DNA from: Bacteroidota bacterium | Lineage (GTDB): Bacteria > Bacteroidota > Bacteroidia > Bacteroidales > VadinHA17 | Assembly: GCA_023430725.1 (NCBI GenBank) | Contig: JAEYZD010000037.1 | Span: 1 to 26,927 of the forward strand | DNA length: 26,927 nt | Reading direction: 5' to 3' | Shown: positions 1 through 7,513 of the stretch, piece after piece | How positions within the stretch are numbered: position 1 is the stretch's first letter | Layout of the letters: every line of letters starts with the position of its first letter | Notes under the pieces: generated by a model | What the model saw: only the letters and a program-made list of their open reading frames with translations | Databases searched by the model: none | Told to the model about the DNA's origin: nothing | Position numbers and translations under genes: made by a program

Positions 1-30
1 TTTCTGATCAGACCTGATAAAGAGATTTAC

Positions 31-345
31 ATGGAAAAGAGAGAGACTGCAAAGCTCATTATAGACAATTCCTCCTATACAACGAGGATCAGTTCACGTT
101 TTGCCGCACGCAAGCCATATGCACCGCCCGTGCCGGGAAGGATTCAGAGTTTCATCCCCGGCACTGTTGTTGAGATACTTGTAAAAGAGGGCGATACTGT
201 GAAGCATGGTGATGATATTGTCATCCTCGAGGCGATGAAGATGAAGAACAGGCTTAAGAGTCATGTTGACGGCCGCGTTGTTGCTGTCAACGTCAAGCCC
301 GGAGACAGGGTGACGAAGGGGGAAGTGCTTGTTGAGATAGTCTGA
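31..345 (+). CDS. Biotin carboxyl carrier protein (biotin/lipoyl attachment domain)
   Basis: This 104-residue protein is a biotin carrier. It shuttles CO2 on a biotin arm between the carboxylase and carboxyltransferase parts of an acyl-CoA carboxylase or decarboxylase in the cytoplasm. The biotinyl domain covers about residues 38-104, with the canonical EAMKM motif at 67-71; Lys70 is the expected biotinylated residue. The short N-terminal stretch and total length match the small Bacteroidetes carrier family usually annotated as the carrier subunit of acetyl-CoA or propionyl-CoA carboxylase. AAAGAG lies upstream of the chosen ATG. The frame is open to the window edge, so ten extra residues or a longer N-terminus cannot be excluded. 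Carboxylase and transferase genes, if linked, would lie to the left. Inference: propionyl-CoA/methylmalonyl-CoA metabolism, given meaB elsewhere in the window. Confidence 0.88.
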   Translation: MEKRETAKLIIDNSSYTTRISSRFAARKPYAPPVPGRIQSFIPGTVVEILVKEGDTVKHGDDIVILEAMKMKNRLKSHVDGRVVAVNVKPGDRVTKGEVLVEIV

Positions 346-396
346 CAGGGGAGGAAAAACCACCCCGGGGGAAATTTAATCAGGAAATAAAGAGTA

Positions 397-418
397 ATAA
401 CGGGCAGTGATCCGTTAT
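397..418 (-). terminator. Possible terminator between the biotin carrier gene and ispE
   Basis: ATAACGG and CCGTTAT form a 7-bp stem around an 8-base loop, 7 bases beyond the ispE stop codon. Reading on the minus strand, the hairpin is followed by a moderately T-rich tract (TACTCTTTATTTCC) rather than a clean T run, so it is a weak candidate for ending ispE transcription. The two genes converge here. Confidence 0.35.
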
Positions 419-424
419 GAGAGG

Positions 425-1246
425 CTACAACATGTCGCCGGTGTTCAGTCTGTAGCGTGCCAGTTCAGGCGGAAGTGCCGGATTCTCTTCAAAGATGCCG
501 TAGACAGCCGAACCGCTGCCCGACATTGAGGCATAGAGTGCGCCGGCCTCATAGAGAGCCATCTTTATCCTCCCCACCTGCGGGTATGACCTGAAGATAT
601 TCAACTCGAAATCATTTATTACCCTGCCGCGCCATTCACTTACCGGGAGGTTGAGAAGCTGCCTGAGCGACAGACCGGTGGAGCATGGCACACATCCGGC
701 GTAAGCTTCCACAGTGCTGATATTTGTGTCAGGGTACAGGATGACAATGTGATACCGGCCAAGATCCAGTGGGAACTCTGAGAGAATGTTGCCGACTCCC
801 TCGGCAAATGAGGGTGTTCCGTCAATAAAGAAGGGAGCATCGCTGCCGATGCGGCCGGCAATTGAACGCATCTCCTCCGCATTAAGACCGAAGCTGAAGT
901 ATTTGTTCAGCGCCTTGATCATCCAGGCTGCATCCGACGAGCCACCGCCAAGACCGGCCCCAACCGGGATGTTTTTATGCAGATGGATTCTTATGCCGGG
1001 AAAGTCAAAAGACTGCCGCATCACCTTTACGGCCTTCATCACAAGGTTCTTCTCCGGATCACTCTCCTCCATAACGCCGGTGACTTTCAGAGTGTCACTC
1101 CTGCGGCTGTCCTTTCTGACCACAAACTCCAGGGCATCGGCAAGGTCCACAGGGTAGAAGAAGGTCTCGATGTTATGATAGCCGTCAGGCCTCTTTTCCA
1201 TGATCCTTAACCCGATGTTTATCTTCGCCTTTGGAAATACAACCAT
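425..1246 (-). CDS. ispE: 4-diphosphocytidyl-2-C-methyl-D-erythritol kinase
   Basis: IspE phosphorylates 4-diphosphocytidyl-2-C-methyl-D-erythritol with ATP, the fourth step of the non-mevalonate (MEP) isoprenoid pathway, in the cytoplasm. The 273-residue protein shows the GHMP kinase layout. The N-terminal KAKINIGL region contains Lys8, the counterpart of the substrate-binding lysine in E. coli IspE. The glycine/serine-rich ATP loop lies at about residues 94-107 (GAGLGGGSSDAA). GSDAPFF follows, with Asp136 as the expected catalytic aspartate, and the C-terminal SMSGSGSAVYG motif is present. Length is normal for the family. It starts at an ATG 215 bases from the divergent dnaB and appears to be transcribed alone. 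It indicates that this organism makes isoprenoids by the MEP route. Confidence 0.95.
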   Translation of the reverse strand: MVVFPKAKINIGLRIMEKRPDGYHNIETFFYPVDLADALEFVVRKDSRRSDTLKVTGVMEESDPEKNLVMKAVKVMRQSFDFPGIRIHLHKNIPVGAGLGGGSSDAAWMIKALNKYFSFGLNAEEMRSIAGRIGSDAPFFIDGTPSFAEGVGNILSEFPLDLGRYHIVILYPDTNISTVEAYAGCVPCSTGLSLRQLLNLPVSEWRGRVINDFELNIFRSYPQVGRIKMALYEAGALYASMSGSGSAVYGIFEENPALPPELARYRLNTGDML

Positions 1247-1268
1247 AGCTGGGTCACTCTTAAGAGAC

Positions 1269-1276
1269 CAAAAATA
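1269..1276 (-). promoter_or_regulatory. Candidate Bacteroidetes -7 box for ispE
   Basis: Read on the minus strand the sequence is TATTTTTG, matching the TAnnTTTG consensus of the primary sigma factor in Bacteroidetes. It lies about 23 bases upstream of the ispE ATG. No TTTG-like -33 element is seen at the usual 19-21 base spacing, so the call rests on one short motif in an A/T-rich region. Confidence 0.28.
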
Positions 1277-1393
1277 TACGAACCTTTTTAATTTCCCTCA
1301 TTTTTCGTGATTATCTCTGTTTTCAACATCTTTTTAACAGCCAAATGTTCGAAAGAATAAATCAGATACTCCCACGGGCACGGATGTAATTGT

Positions 1394-1401
1394 TAAATTT
1401 G
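1394..1401 (+). promoter_or_regulatory. Candidate Bacteroidetes -7 box for dnaB
   Basis: TAAATTTG matches TAnnTTTG and lies 60 bases before the dnaB ATG in the 215-base divergent spacer. No convincing -33 TTTG was found at the expected distance. The rest of the spacer (1247-1461) holds no visible gene. Confidence 0.3.
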
Positions 1402-1461
1402 ATCACGGCAGCGCAGGCTGCCTGATTCGTCGAAATATTTAATAAACAACACTTTACGTTA

Positions 1462-2985
1462 ATGGCACAGGGCACTTCCAGAGGCAGGCAGGATAAGAAG
1501 CAACAGGTAGTAATAATTCCCGAGGGTGGCAGGATCCCCCCTCAGACCCCGGAGATGGAAGAGGCGGTGCTCGGAGCGGCAATGCTTGAGATAGAGGCAG
1601 CGAGGATGGTTGTTGACATGCTCCGCCCGGAGGTGTTTTATTCGGCTGGGCACCAGAAGATATTTGCTGCAATCATTGAACTCAACAAGCGTGATCAGCC
1701 TATTGACCTTCTTACGGTCACCCGCGAGCTGAAGAGGGTGAATGAGCTTGAAGAAGCCGGCGGTGCTGTATATCTCACGGAGCTCACCTCGAAGATCGTC
1801 TCTGCCGCCAACATTGAATACCACGCAAGGATAGTGCTCCAGAAGTATATCCAGCGTGAGCTGATACGTGCAGCCACCATGATTCAGAACATGGTCTATG
1901 AGGACACCCTCGATGTGACCGAGCTGCTGGATAAAAGTGAGGATGAGCTCTTCAGGATTGCCGAGGGTAACATCAAGCACGAAGTTGCCCCAATACACGA
2001 GGTTATTAAGCAGTCGCTTGCCGAGATAGAGGAGCTGGGCAAGAAGGAGGATGCTCTTGTGGGCGTGCCGTCAGGCTTCACGAAGCTTGACAGGCTTACA
2101 TCCGGCTGGCAGAAATCGGAGCTGGTTATCATTGCTGCCAGGCCCTCTATGGGTAAGACGGCTTTTGCTCTTACAATGGCCCGCAACATGGCCATCGAGC
2201 ACAAGAGGAAGGTTGCAATCTTCTCACTTGAGATGTCAGCCATCCAGCTCGTCAACAGGCTTATCATTTCAGAGACCGAGATACCCGGAGACAAGATCAA
2301 GAACGGCAAGCTTTCACCCGAGGAGTGGTCGCTGCTGGAGTCGCGTATCAAGTCGCTCACCGAGGCTCAGATATTTATTGATGATACTCCTGCCATCTCT
2401 GTTTTCGAGCTTCGGGCGAAGTGCCGCAGGCTGAAGGCGCAGGGGAAGCTGGATGTTGTTGTGGTGGACTACCTTCAGCTGATGACGGGGCCGCCTGACG
2501 CTGGGAGCCGTGAACAGGAGGTGAGTTCAATCTCCAGGTCGCTGAAGAGTATAGCCAAGGAGCTTGCCGTGCCGGTGCTTGCGCTCTCGCAGCTGAACCG
2601 GTCGGTGGAGACCCGTGGCGGGAACAAGAAGCCGATGCTTTCTGACCTCCGGGAATCGGGTGCCATCGAGCAGGATGCCGACATGGTTGTCTTCATCCAC
2701 CGTCCTGAGAAGATGGGGGTCATGCAGTTTGAGGACGGCGGGTCAACCAAGGGTCATGCCGACATCATACTGGCCAAGAACCGTAACGGTCCCACCGATG
2801 AGGTTCTGCTTTATTTCAAGGAGGACAGGGCGGCGTTTGTCGAGCCTGATGAGTTCGGGCCTGACGGCTCCTTCGCAGATGTACCGTCAGGAGGTGTCTT
2901 CACTATGGGTTCGAAGATGAACAATGATATCTCATCGGATTTCAGCGATTTTTCGGCGGATGACAACGGCCGAAGGCCGTTTTGA
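1462..2985 (+). CDS. dnaB: Replicative DNA helicase DnaB
   Basis: DnaB is the hexameric 5'-3' helicase that unwinds DNA ahead of the replisome and recruits primase. The 507-residue protein has the N-terminal DnaB domain (about residues 28-130), a helical linker, and a RecA-like C-terminal ATPase (about 190-460). Walker A is ARPSMGKT at 226-233. Walker B is VVVVDYLQL with Asp336. The ALSQLNRSVE and SDLRESGAIEQDAD blocks follow, as in bacterial replicative helicases. No intein or insertion is visible. The tail after about residue 460 is Ser/Asp/Gly-rich and probably disordered; its last codons overlap a small hairpin. It is transcribed away from ispE and converges on the DUF5686 gene. Confidence 0.97.
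   Translation: MAQGTSRGRQDKKQQVVIIPEGGRIPPQTPEMEEAVLGAAMLEIEAARMVVDMLRPEVFYSAGHQKIFAAIIELNKRDQPIDLLTVTRELKRVNELEEAGGAVYLTELTSKIVSAANIEYHARIVLQKYIQRELIRAATMIQNMVYEDTLDVTELLDKSEDELFRIAEGNIKHEVAPIHEVIKQSLAEIEELGKKEDALVGVPSGFTKLDRLTSGWQKSELVIIAARPSMGKTAFALTMARNMAIEHKRKVAIFSLEMSAIQLVNRLIISETEIPGDKIKNGKLSPEEWSLLESRIKSLTEAQIFIDDTPAISVFELRAKCRRLKAQGKLDVVVVDYLQLMTGPPDAGSREQEVSSISRSLKSIAKELAVPVLALSQLNRSVETRGGNKKPMLSDLRESGAIEQDADMVVFIHRPEKMGVMQFEDGGSTKGHADIILAKNRNGPTDEVLLYFKEDRAAFVEPDEFGPDGSFADVPSGGVFTMGSKMNNDISSDFSDFSADDNGRRPF
2966..2983 (+). terminator. Possible terminator hairpin overlapping the end of dnaB
   Basis: ACGGCC-GAA-GGCCGT is a perfect 6-bp stem with a three-base loop. It is followed directly by three more T, making a run of four T at 2980-2983 that runs into the TGA stop. 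The position, in the last codons of dnaB, is unusual but compatible with a short intrinsic terminator. The T run is short, so efficiency is doubtful. The stem could also be a member of the hairpin family in the spacer just downstream. Confidence 0.35.
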
Positions 2986-2986
2986 G

Positions 2987-3028
2987 CAGCCGGCAGTCTC
3001 CAGTCTCCAGTCTCCAGTCGGCAGTCTG
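2987..3028 (+). repeat. Tandem array of six 7-base repeats after dnaB
   Basis: Six consecutive heptamers begin two bases after the dnaB stop: CAGCCGG, CAGTCTC three times, CAGTCGG and CAGTCTG. Three copies are identical and all six start with CAG. The array lies outside genes. From memory, similar short tandem arrays are common between genes in Bacteroidetes genomes; no function is known to me. Confidence 0.85.
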
Positions 3029-3031
3029 ACA

Positions 3032-3060
3032 ATGGCCGTAGGTCATCAAGAATTGTAGAA
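3032..3060 (+). repeat. Hairpin-plus-linker repeat unit, copy 1
   Basis: ATGGCC-GTA-GGTCAT folds into a 6-bp stem with one G-T wobble and a three-base loop. After one base it is followed by AAGAATTGTAGAA. Near-copies of the same linker follow two other hairpins in this spacer, which makes it a recognisable unit. Confidence 0.6.
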
Positions 3061-3074
3061 TATGGAGCCGCCCA

Positions 3075-3104
3075 CCCGCCCCCCGGGGGAGGGCTGTGGT
3101 AGCC
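3075..3104. repeat. GC-rich palindrome and adjoining hairpin in the dnaB spacer
   Basis: A C-rich run of CCC-G-CCCCCC abuts GGGGG-A-GGG, forming a strong inverted repeat around 3084/3085. It is followed by a second small stem, GGCT-GTGGT-AGCC, at 3092-3104. Both sit between two oppositely oriented copies of the hairpin-plus-linker unit. They may help block transcription from both convergent genes, but there is no T run. Confidence 0.5.
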
Positions 3105-3107
3105 GGG

Positions 3108-3137
3108 TTATACAATTCTTCAACCTCTGCGAGGTTG
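3108..3137 (-). repeat. Hairpin-plus-linker repeat unit, copy 2 (inverted)
   Basis: On the minus strand the perfect 7-bp hairpin CAACCTC-GCA-GAGGTTG is followed directly by AAGAATTGTATAA. This linker differs from copy 1 at a single base. The unit is inverted relative to copy 1, so the two flank the GC-rich palindrome. Confidence 0.6.
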
Positions 3138-3159
3138 GCCATATCCGGTTGACAGGCAG

Positions 3160-3185
3160 CTTGTAGAGCTACAAGAATTATAGAA
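3160..3185 (+). repeat. Hairpin-plus-linker repeat unit, copy 3
   Basis: CTTGTAG-AG-CTACAAG is a perfect 7-bp stem, and its last bases run into AAGAATTATAGAA. This linker differs at one base from copy 1. The orientation is the same as copy 1, and the unit ends 12 bases before the DUF5686 stop codon. Confidence 0.55.
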
Positions 3186-3196
3186 AGCAGGCCCCC

Positions 3197-5896
3197 CTAT
3201 TCAATCCGTACTCCTAACCTGATACCTGCCGATTCATAGGAGGTGCCGCGGAAGACGGTCCATACGCCTACGTTGGCAAGCAGGAAAACCTCGCTGAGGG
3301 AGTATCCTGCTTCCCAGTAATAGCCGGCTTCGGGTGTCCATGCCGCGGAGAGGCCTATGTTTTCACGCATCAGTGTACGGCTGAGTCCCGGCAGCCTCTT
3401 AAGGAGCAGAGTGGGGGTGGTGTATCTGGCGTGCATCTCGGCAAAACCGGTTCTGGCTGCCATCGAATAAACCGGAGCCAGGTAAAATGCATCCTCGTAA
3501 TTGTTGAGCAGCACCGGCGATGACTGGGTATTGAAGTAATGCATGTCCTGCAGCCTTACATTGTAGCTGTTGATGAATCCTCCTCCGCGGATGCGCCACC
3601 GGAACTCGTTGAGGGCCCCGAACCTGGCGGTACGGCTCACCTCGCCCATCAGCATGTCATAGCTGCCGGAAACAGTGTCATTGAAGTTGTATCCGTGCTT
3701 CCAGGTAATGGCAAATGTAGGCCAGTCAGAGCCGGCGGGGATCTTTGCTCCCCTGGAGATGCGATATCTCTGGCGGGGAGTCCATGTCAGCACGGTGGTT
3801 GCCGAGAGATGGCTGTGGCTGAAGGATGTTTCGGGCGCATATCCCTCAATCCCCCCGGTAACCCAGTCATTGTCAGGAAGGTTGTCATGCCACTGTCTGT
3901 CTCTCCTGAAGAATGAAAAATCAGTGTTGTTTTCCAGCGGATCACGTTGCTCATACATTCCTGACACTGACAGGTTCAACCCGTTGGCCAGATCGCTCCG
4001 GTGGCCCGCAATTATGTAGCTGCTGCTGTAGAGCCTCATCATGTTGTCCCTGAAGAAGAGGGAGGCAACCGTGTTTATCAGAGGGTTGACTCCTGCCTGT
4101 GAGTACTCGTCCGACTGGCTTCCGGCTCTCAGGAAGATGTTCCCAGCATGTTTCGGGTCATAGAGCATATTGGCGGTGACGTTCCACATAAGCCGTTCCC
4201 GGCTGAAGGCATACCTTGCCGAGGGTGCCAGTGTAAAGCGGCCTGCCTCGCCCGATTTTGCAGAGAGAGTGAAGCCTGTTCCGGCCACAAATCCGTCTAC
4301 GGAGTTGAATGAGAAGCTTTTCAGGTCAGCCAGCCCGTTAAAGTCGAGGAAGGTATTCTTCGAGAGCTGCCAGTTCCTGCCGCCTGCCAGGTCTTGCAGG
4401 AACCGGGCAGCGGGGCTCTTCTTCTTCCTGAGGGAGTCCGGGGCGGTGATTGAATCCTGTTCCGTCCGGTGTCCCGCTCCGATAGTAATTGAGATTGTTG
4501 TCGTGTCGCGTCGTGCCAGCTGCCGGCCGGCGGCAGGAACGGTTGAGAGGCTGGCCGACTCCTCCCGCGTGAGGGGTATCGGTCTGGCCTCGGCCCACCA
4601 GGCAGAGTCTCTCTTCGTGGCGTCCTCATCAATTATGACGGTTGTTTTTTCCTCTATCTCCAGCGGAGGTTTCTCTCTTGTCTGCCTGGCGTTCTTCTCA
4701 TTCAGCCGTGCCAGCCTCGACATGTCGCGGGCATTGATATCGTCCTTCTGAAGGATAGTTTCTATTTCGCGCTGCGTGGGGCTCTTTGATTCCAATTCAG
4801 GCTCACCGGAAGGCTTGTTCTCTGCCGCAACGGTGTATGAGGGAGGGCGTGGAAGTGATCTGTCAGGTTCCACCTCGAGGTACTTCACGGCGCTTGTGTA
4901 TGCCGCCCTGGCCTTGACTCCCATCAGTGAGATATCGACGTTGAACTCGTGGCTCACGGGCATCCAGATGCCGGCTTCGACAGGGGTGTAGAGCTGGCGG
5001 ACACGTATTTCCCCGGCCATGTTGTCATTTGTGAGGTCGAGGGAGTGGATGGCCCACAGGTCCTCTACAATATATATTGTCCCGGTAAATAGCTGCTGGC
5101 TCTTTCTGCGTGGTGTTACCCTGATCTTGTCTATGACGTAATCGCCCTGCGAGGAGGAGCCGAGGAAGGTGAAGGTGTAGTGCGAGAAGGCGTTGGGTGC
5201 CAGGGGTGATATTGCCACTTCGGCAAGCACGGGTTGATAGAAGCTGGCCTCGATGTAGTCCATCGGGGAGGCCTGACCCTGGCTCAGCTGTTCGCTCGAA
5301 TTTGATGATATAACACGGTTGATGTATTTGTCGGGGGCATTGAATGTGATTATGCTGACTGATTCGGAGAAGTAGTACTTTCCCTCCCTGAACTCTCCGT
5401 TGTTGGCTTCCAGCTTCATCCTTCGCTTCAGCATCTCGGGTATTTTGTCGACGGTGCCGCCGCCTCTCATGTAGACCTCTGCCCTGTACATCCTGACCTG
5501 GTTGAGGTGGAAGGGAGCCATCCCTATCGCCTTGCGCATTATGTAGTCGGCCGGGTCCCTTCCTGATGCGGAGACTCTTACGGCAGGTATCTCAAAGAGC
5601 TGTTCGGCCAGGGTGATGTCTGCGGTAATATTTTCACCCGCCAGGTTGAACTGCCTGGTGACCGCCACGTAACCAAGGAACTGGTAGCTGACGGTGTATT
5701 GGCCGGGAGGGAGGGTGATTTCGTAGTATCCTTCGTTGTTTGATGTTGTCCCCTGGCGCAGTTCGGTGATGTAGACTGAGGCTGACGGCATCGGAACCCC
5801 TTTTGTGTCGGTGATCCTGCCGCTCAGCGACTGTGCCTGTGAGAGGTTTATCGGGAGTAGGAACAGGGCTGTTATGAGCACTCCGGCAATGCGCAT
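3197..5896 (-). CDS. DUF5686/carboxypeptidase-like regulatory domain outer membrane protein
   Basis: This 899-residue protein starts with a signal peptide ending near residue 21. A CarboxypepD_reg-like beta-sandwich covers about 23-105 (SLSGRITDTKG, NNEGYYEITLPPGQYTV). It is the domain often found at the start of SusC-type receptors, but no TonB plug follows. The rest fits the DUF5686 family, including the WWAEARPIPLTREE block near 430-445. A charged, Lys/Arg/Glu/Thr-rich stretch of about 350-520 separates the N-terminal part from an Arg/Tyr/Trp-rich region that looks like an outer membrane beta-barrel. Function is unknown; DUF5686 proteins are a widespread Bacteroidetes envelope family. The start lies 2 bases after the rsmI stop, so the genes are probably co-transcribed. 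Confidence 0.85.
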   Translation of the reverse strand: MRIAGVLITALFLLPINLSQAQSLSGRITDTKGVPMPSASVYITELRQGTTSNNEGYYEITLPPGQYTVSYQFLGYVAVTRQFNLAGENITADITLAEQLFEIPAVRVSASGRDPADYIMRKAIGMAPFHLNQVRMYRAEVYMRGGGTVDKIPEMLKRRMKLEANNGEFREGKYYFSESVSIITFNAPDKYINRVISSNSSEQLSQGQASPMDYIEASFYQPVLAEVAISPLAPNAFSHYTFTFLGSSSQGDYVIDKIRVTPRRKSQQLFTGTIYIVEDLWAIHSLDLTNDNMAGEIRVRQLYTPVEAGIWMPVSHEFNVDISLMGVKARAAYTSAVKYLEVEPDRSLPRPPSYTVAAENKPSGEPELESKSPTQREIETILQKDDINARDMSRLARLNEKNARQTREKPPLEIEEKTTVIIDEDATKRDSAWWAEARPIPLTREESASLSTVPAAGRQLARRDTTTISITIGAGHRTEQDSITAPDSLRKKKSPAARFLQDLAGGRNWQLSKNTFLDFNGLADLKSFSFNSVDGFVAGTGFTLSAKSGEAGRFTLAPSARYAFSRERLMWNVTANMLYDPKHAGNIFLRAGSQSDEYSQAGVNPLINTVASLFFRDNMMRLYSSSYIIAGHRSDLANGLNLSVSGMYEQRDPLENNTDFSFFRRDRQWHDNLPDNDWVTGGIEGYAPETSFSHSHLSATTVLTWTPRQRYRISRGAKIPAGSDWPTFAITWKHGYNFNDTVSGSYDMLMGEVSRTARFGALNEFRWRIRGGGFINSYNVRLQDMHYFNTQSSPVLLNNYEDAFYLAPVYSMAARTGFAEMHARYTTPTLLLKRLPGLSRTLMRENIGLSAAWTPEAGYYWEAGYSLSEVFLLANVGVWTVFRGTSYESAGIRLGVRIE

Positions 5897-5898
5897 CC

Positions 5899-6597
5899 TC
5901 AGTCTGTTTCTTCGGAATGATCCTTATGTGAGTTGCCGGCCACTACGATCACGAATTCGCCCCTGGGCGGGGTGTTTCTGAAGTGTTCAGCCAGCGTGGC
6001 AAGGGTGCCGCGAAGAGTCTCCTCGAATTTCTTTGTTATCTCCCGGGAGACCGAGGCGCGGCGGTCAGGACCCAGTGCTGCTGCCAGCTGTTCAAGGGTT
6101 TTAAGGACCCTGAATGGTGATTCATAAAAAATCATTGTTCTTTCTTCCTCTGTCAGGGCTGTTAATCTCTTTTGCCTGCCCTTCTTCTGAGGCAGGAACC
6201 CCTCGAAGCAGAAGCGGTCAGAGGGGAGTCCCGAGGTGACGAGTGCCGGGATCAGTGCAGTAGGGCCGGGCAATGATTCTACAGGTATCTCCCGCTCAAT
6301 GCATCTGCGTACGAGCAGGAATCCGGGATCGGAGATGCCCGGGGTGCCGGCGTCGGAGACAAGGGCAGTGAGGGTGCCCCGCTCAATGCCGTCGCATACA
6401 GCCTCGAGGCTGCGATGCTCATTGAACTTGTGATGCGAGCGCAGCGGTACTGTTATTCCGTAATGATCGAGCAGGATCCTTGTGGTCCGGGTGTCTTCGG
6501 CAAGGATGAGTCCCGCCGATTTCAGCACCTCCAGGGCACGGATAGTGATATCACCAAGATTGCCGATGGGGGTGGGGACCAGGATCAGTCTAGACAT
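5899..6597 (-). CDS. rsmI: 16S rRNA (cytidine(1402)-2'-O)-methyltransferase
   Basis: RsmI transfers a methyl group from S-adenosylmethionine to the 2'-OH of C1402 in the decoding centre of 16S rRNA. The 232-residue protein has the tetrapyrrole-methylase-type fold with the family's signature blocks: VPTPIGNLGDIT at 7-18, AEDTRTT at 33-39, SDAGTPGISDPG at 81-92, and the PGPTALIPAL and FEGFLP segments. It is shorter than the E. coli enzyme and lacks an obvious C-terminal extension, which is usual for Bacteroidetes. Its first 8 bases overlap the end of the upstream unknown gene. The DUF5686 gene follows 2 bases after its stop, so the three form a tight operon. Confidence 0.95.
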   Translation of the reverse strand: MSRLILVPTPIGNLGDITIRALEVLKSAGLILAEDTRTTRILLDHYGITVPLRSHHKFNEHRSLEAVCDGIERGTLTALVSDAGTPGISDPGFLLVRRCIEREIPVESLPGPTALIPALVTSGLPSDRFCFEGFLPQKKGRQKRLTALTEEERTMIFYESPFRVLKTLEQLAAALGPDRRASVSREITKKFEETLRGTLATLAEHFRNTPPRGEFVIVVAGNSHKDHSEETD

Positions 6598-7474
6598 TAA
6601 GGCTGAATTTTCTGCGGACTACATCAACGAATGAGGACTGTGTTGCGGGGTCAGAACCCATGACAGTGCTCTCATCAAGAATTCTCATTGCCTCGCCCAG
6701 TGAGGCGGAGTTATTGAGTCTCCTGATTGTGTCATTGTAGGCAAGGGTATCTCCGCTGAAAAGCTCGCGTATGTACCGGAACCTGTCATTGATGCCTATT
6801 GCAGCGCCGATGTCAGCAATGGGTTTGCTGTGCATTGCAGTTGTGATAGCTTCATCCTGCCTTACAGGTGATATCCTGTCGCCCAGGGTGCCAGACTGGC
6901 TGAAGCGGTCTGCAAGTATTGGCTTTGATGGCTCATGGTTCTTCTGTGCTGCTGCAGGTTGTTTGACAGGCTCTGCGGTGGGTGCGGGTTGATGAGAGTG
7001 TGATGACACAGCAGTTGGTGCCGGTGCATAATCGCTCTGCGGCGCAGTCTCTGCGGCCGGTTCGAGATGATAAGCTTCCTTTGGCCCGGTGACCGGCTCA
7101 GGAACATGTACTGCCTTTGTATCTCTGACCGGTTCCGGCTCTTGTACCGGTTTTATTACGTTGGCTGGCTCTGACAGCGGTTCAGGCGCCGGCTGTGTTG
7201 CCTGTTCCTGTACCGCTGCGCTATCTTCAGAGACCTTCACGTCAGCTGGTTCCATGGCAGGCATGCTGTCATTGGTAACAGCACCGGCAACTGCCGCTTT
7301 GACCGGGGTCATTCCGGGGAGCAGTTTCAGCAGGTCGGAGGCGCTCTGCACCCGTGACCTTGCAAGTTTTATCTCAGCAAGTTCAGGGCCGGATATGCCA
7401 TTGAGCTGTTCAAGCAATGCCATCGCCTCATCCAGATCCCTTTCTATTATGTTTACAGCCTTCAGGAAATCCAT
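6590..7474 (-). CDS. Conserved hypothetical protein with a Pro/Ala/Glu-rich middle
   Basis: I do not recognise a named family. The protein has three parts. The N-terminal 50-60 residues are predicted helical, with acidic/leucine segments like a coiled coil. A long stretch rich in Pro, Ala, Glu, Val and Gln (about 80-200) has repeated EP, PV and AP pairs and is probably disordered. The compact C-terminal region (about 205-294) contains ILADRFS, SKPIADIGAAIGINDRF and RYIRELFSGD and looks like the conserved part. No signal peptide or membrane helix is seen, so a cytoplasmic location is likely. I chose the ATG at 7474 (294 residues). An in-frame TTG at 7516 would add 14 residues but overlaps a candidate -7 box. 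It overlaps rsmI by 8 bases. Confidence 0.7.
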   Translation of the reverse strand: MDFLKAVNIIERDLDEAMALLEQLNGISGPELAEIKLARSRVQSASDLLKLLPGMTPVKAAVAGAVTNDSMPAMEPADVKVSEDSAAVQEQATQPAPEPLSEPANVIKPVQEPEPVRDTKAVHVPEPVTGPKEAYHLEPAAETAPQSDYAPAPTAVSSHSHQPAPTAEPVKQPAAAQKNHEPSKPILADRFSQSGTLGDRISPVRQDEAITTAMHSKPIADIGAAIGINDRFRYIRELFSGDTLAYNDTIRRLNNSASLGEAMRILDESTVMGSDPATQSSFVDVVRRKFSLNV

Positions 7475-7513
7475 CTCTGTCTGTTTATTATTCTGATCGT
7501 TTTCTTTATTTTG

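Noticed and set aside
2987..3028. CRISPR-like array
   Set aside because: The repeats are only 7 bases and have no spacers, and no cas genes are present.
4170..4751. A 193-codon open frame on the plus strand
   Set aside because: It lies wholly inside the DUF5686 gene on the other strand, has no recognisable domain and is explained by the GC-rich codon pattern of that gene.
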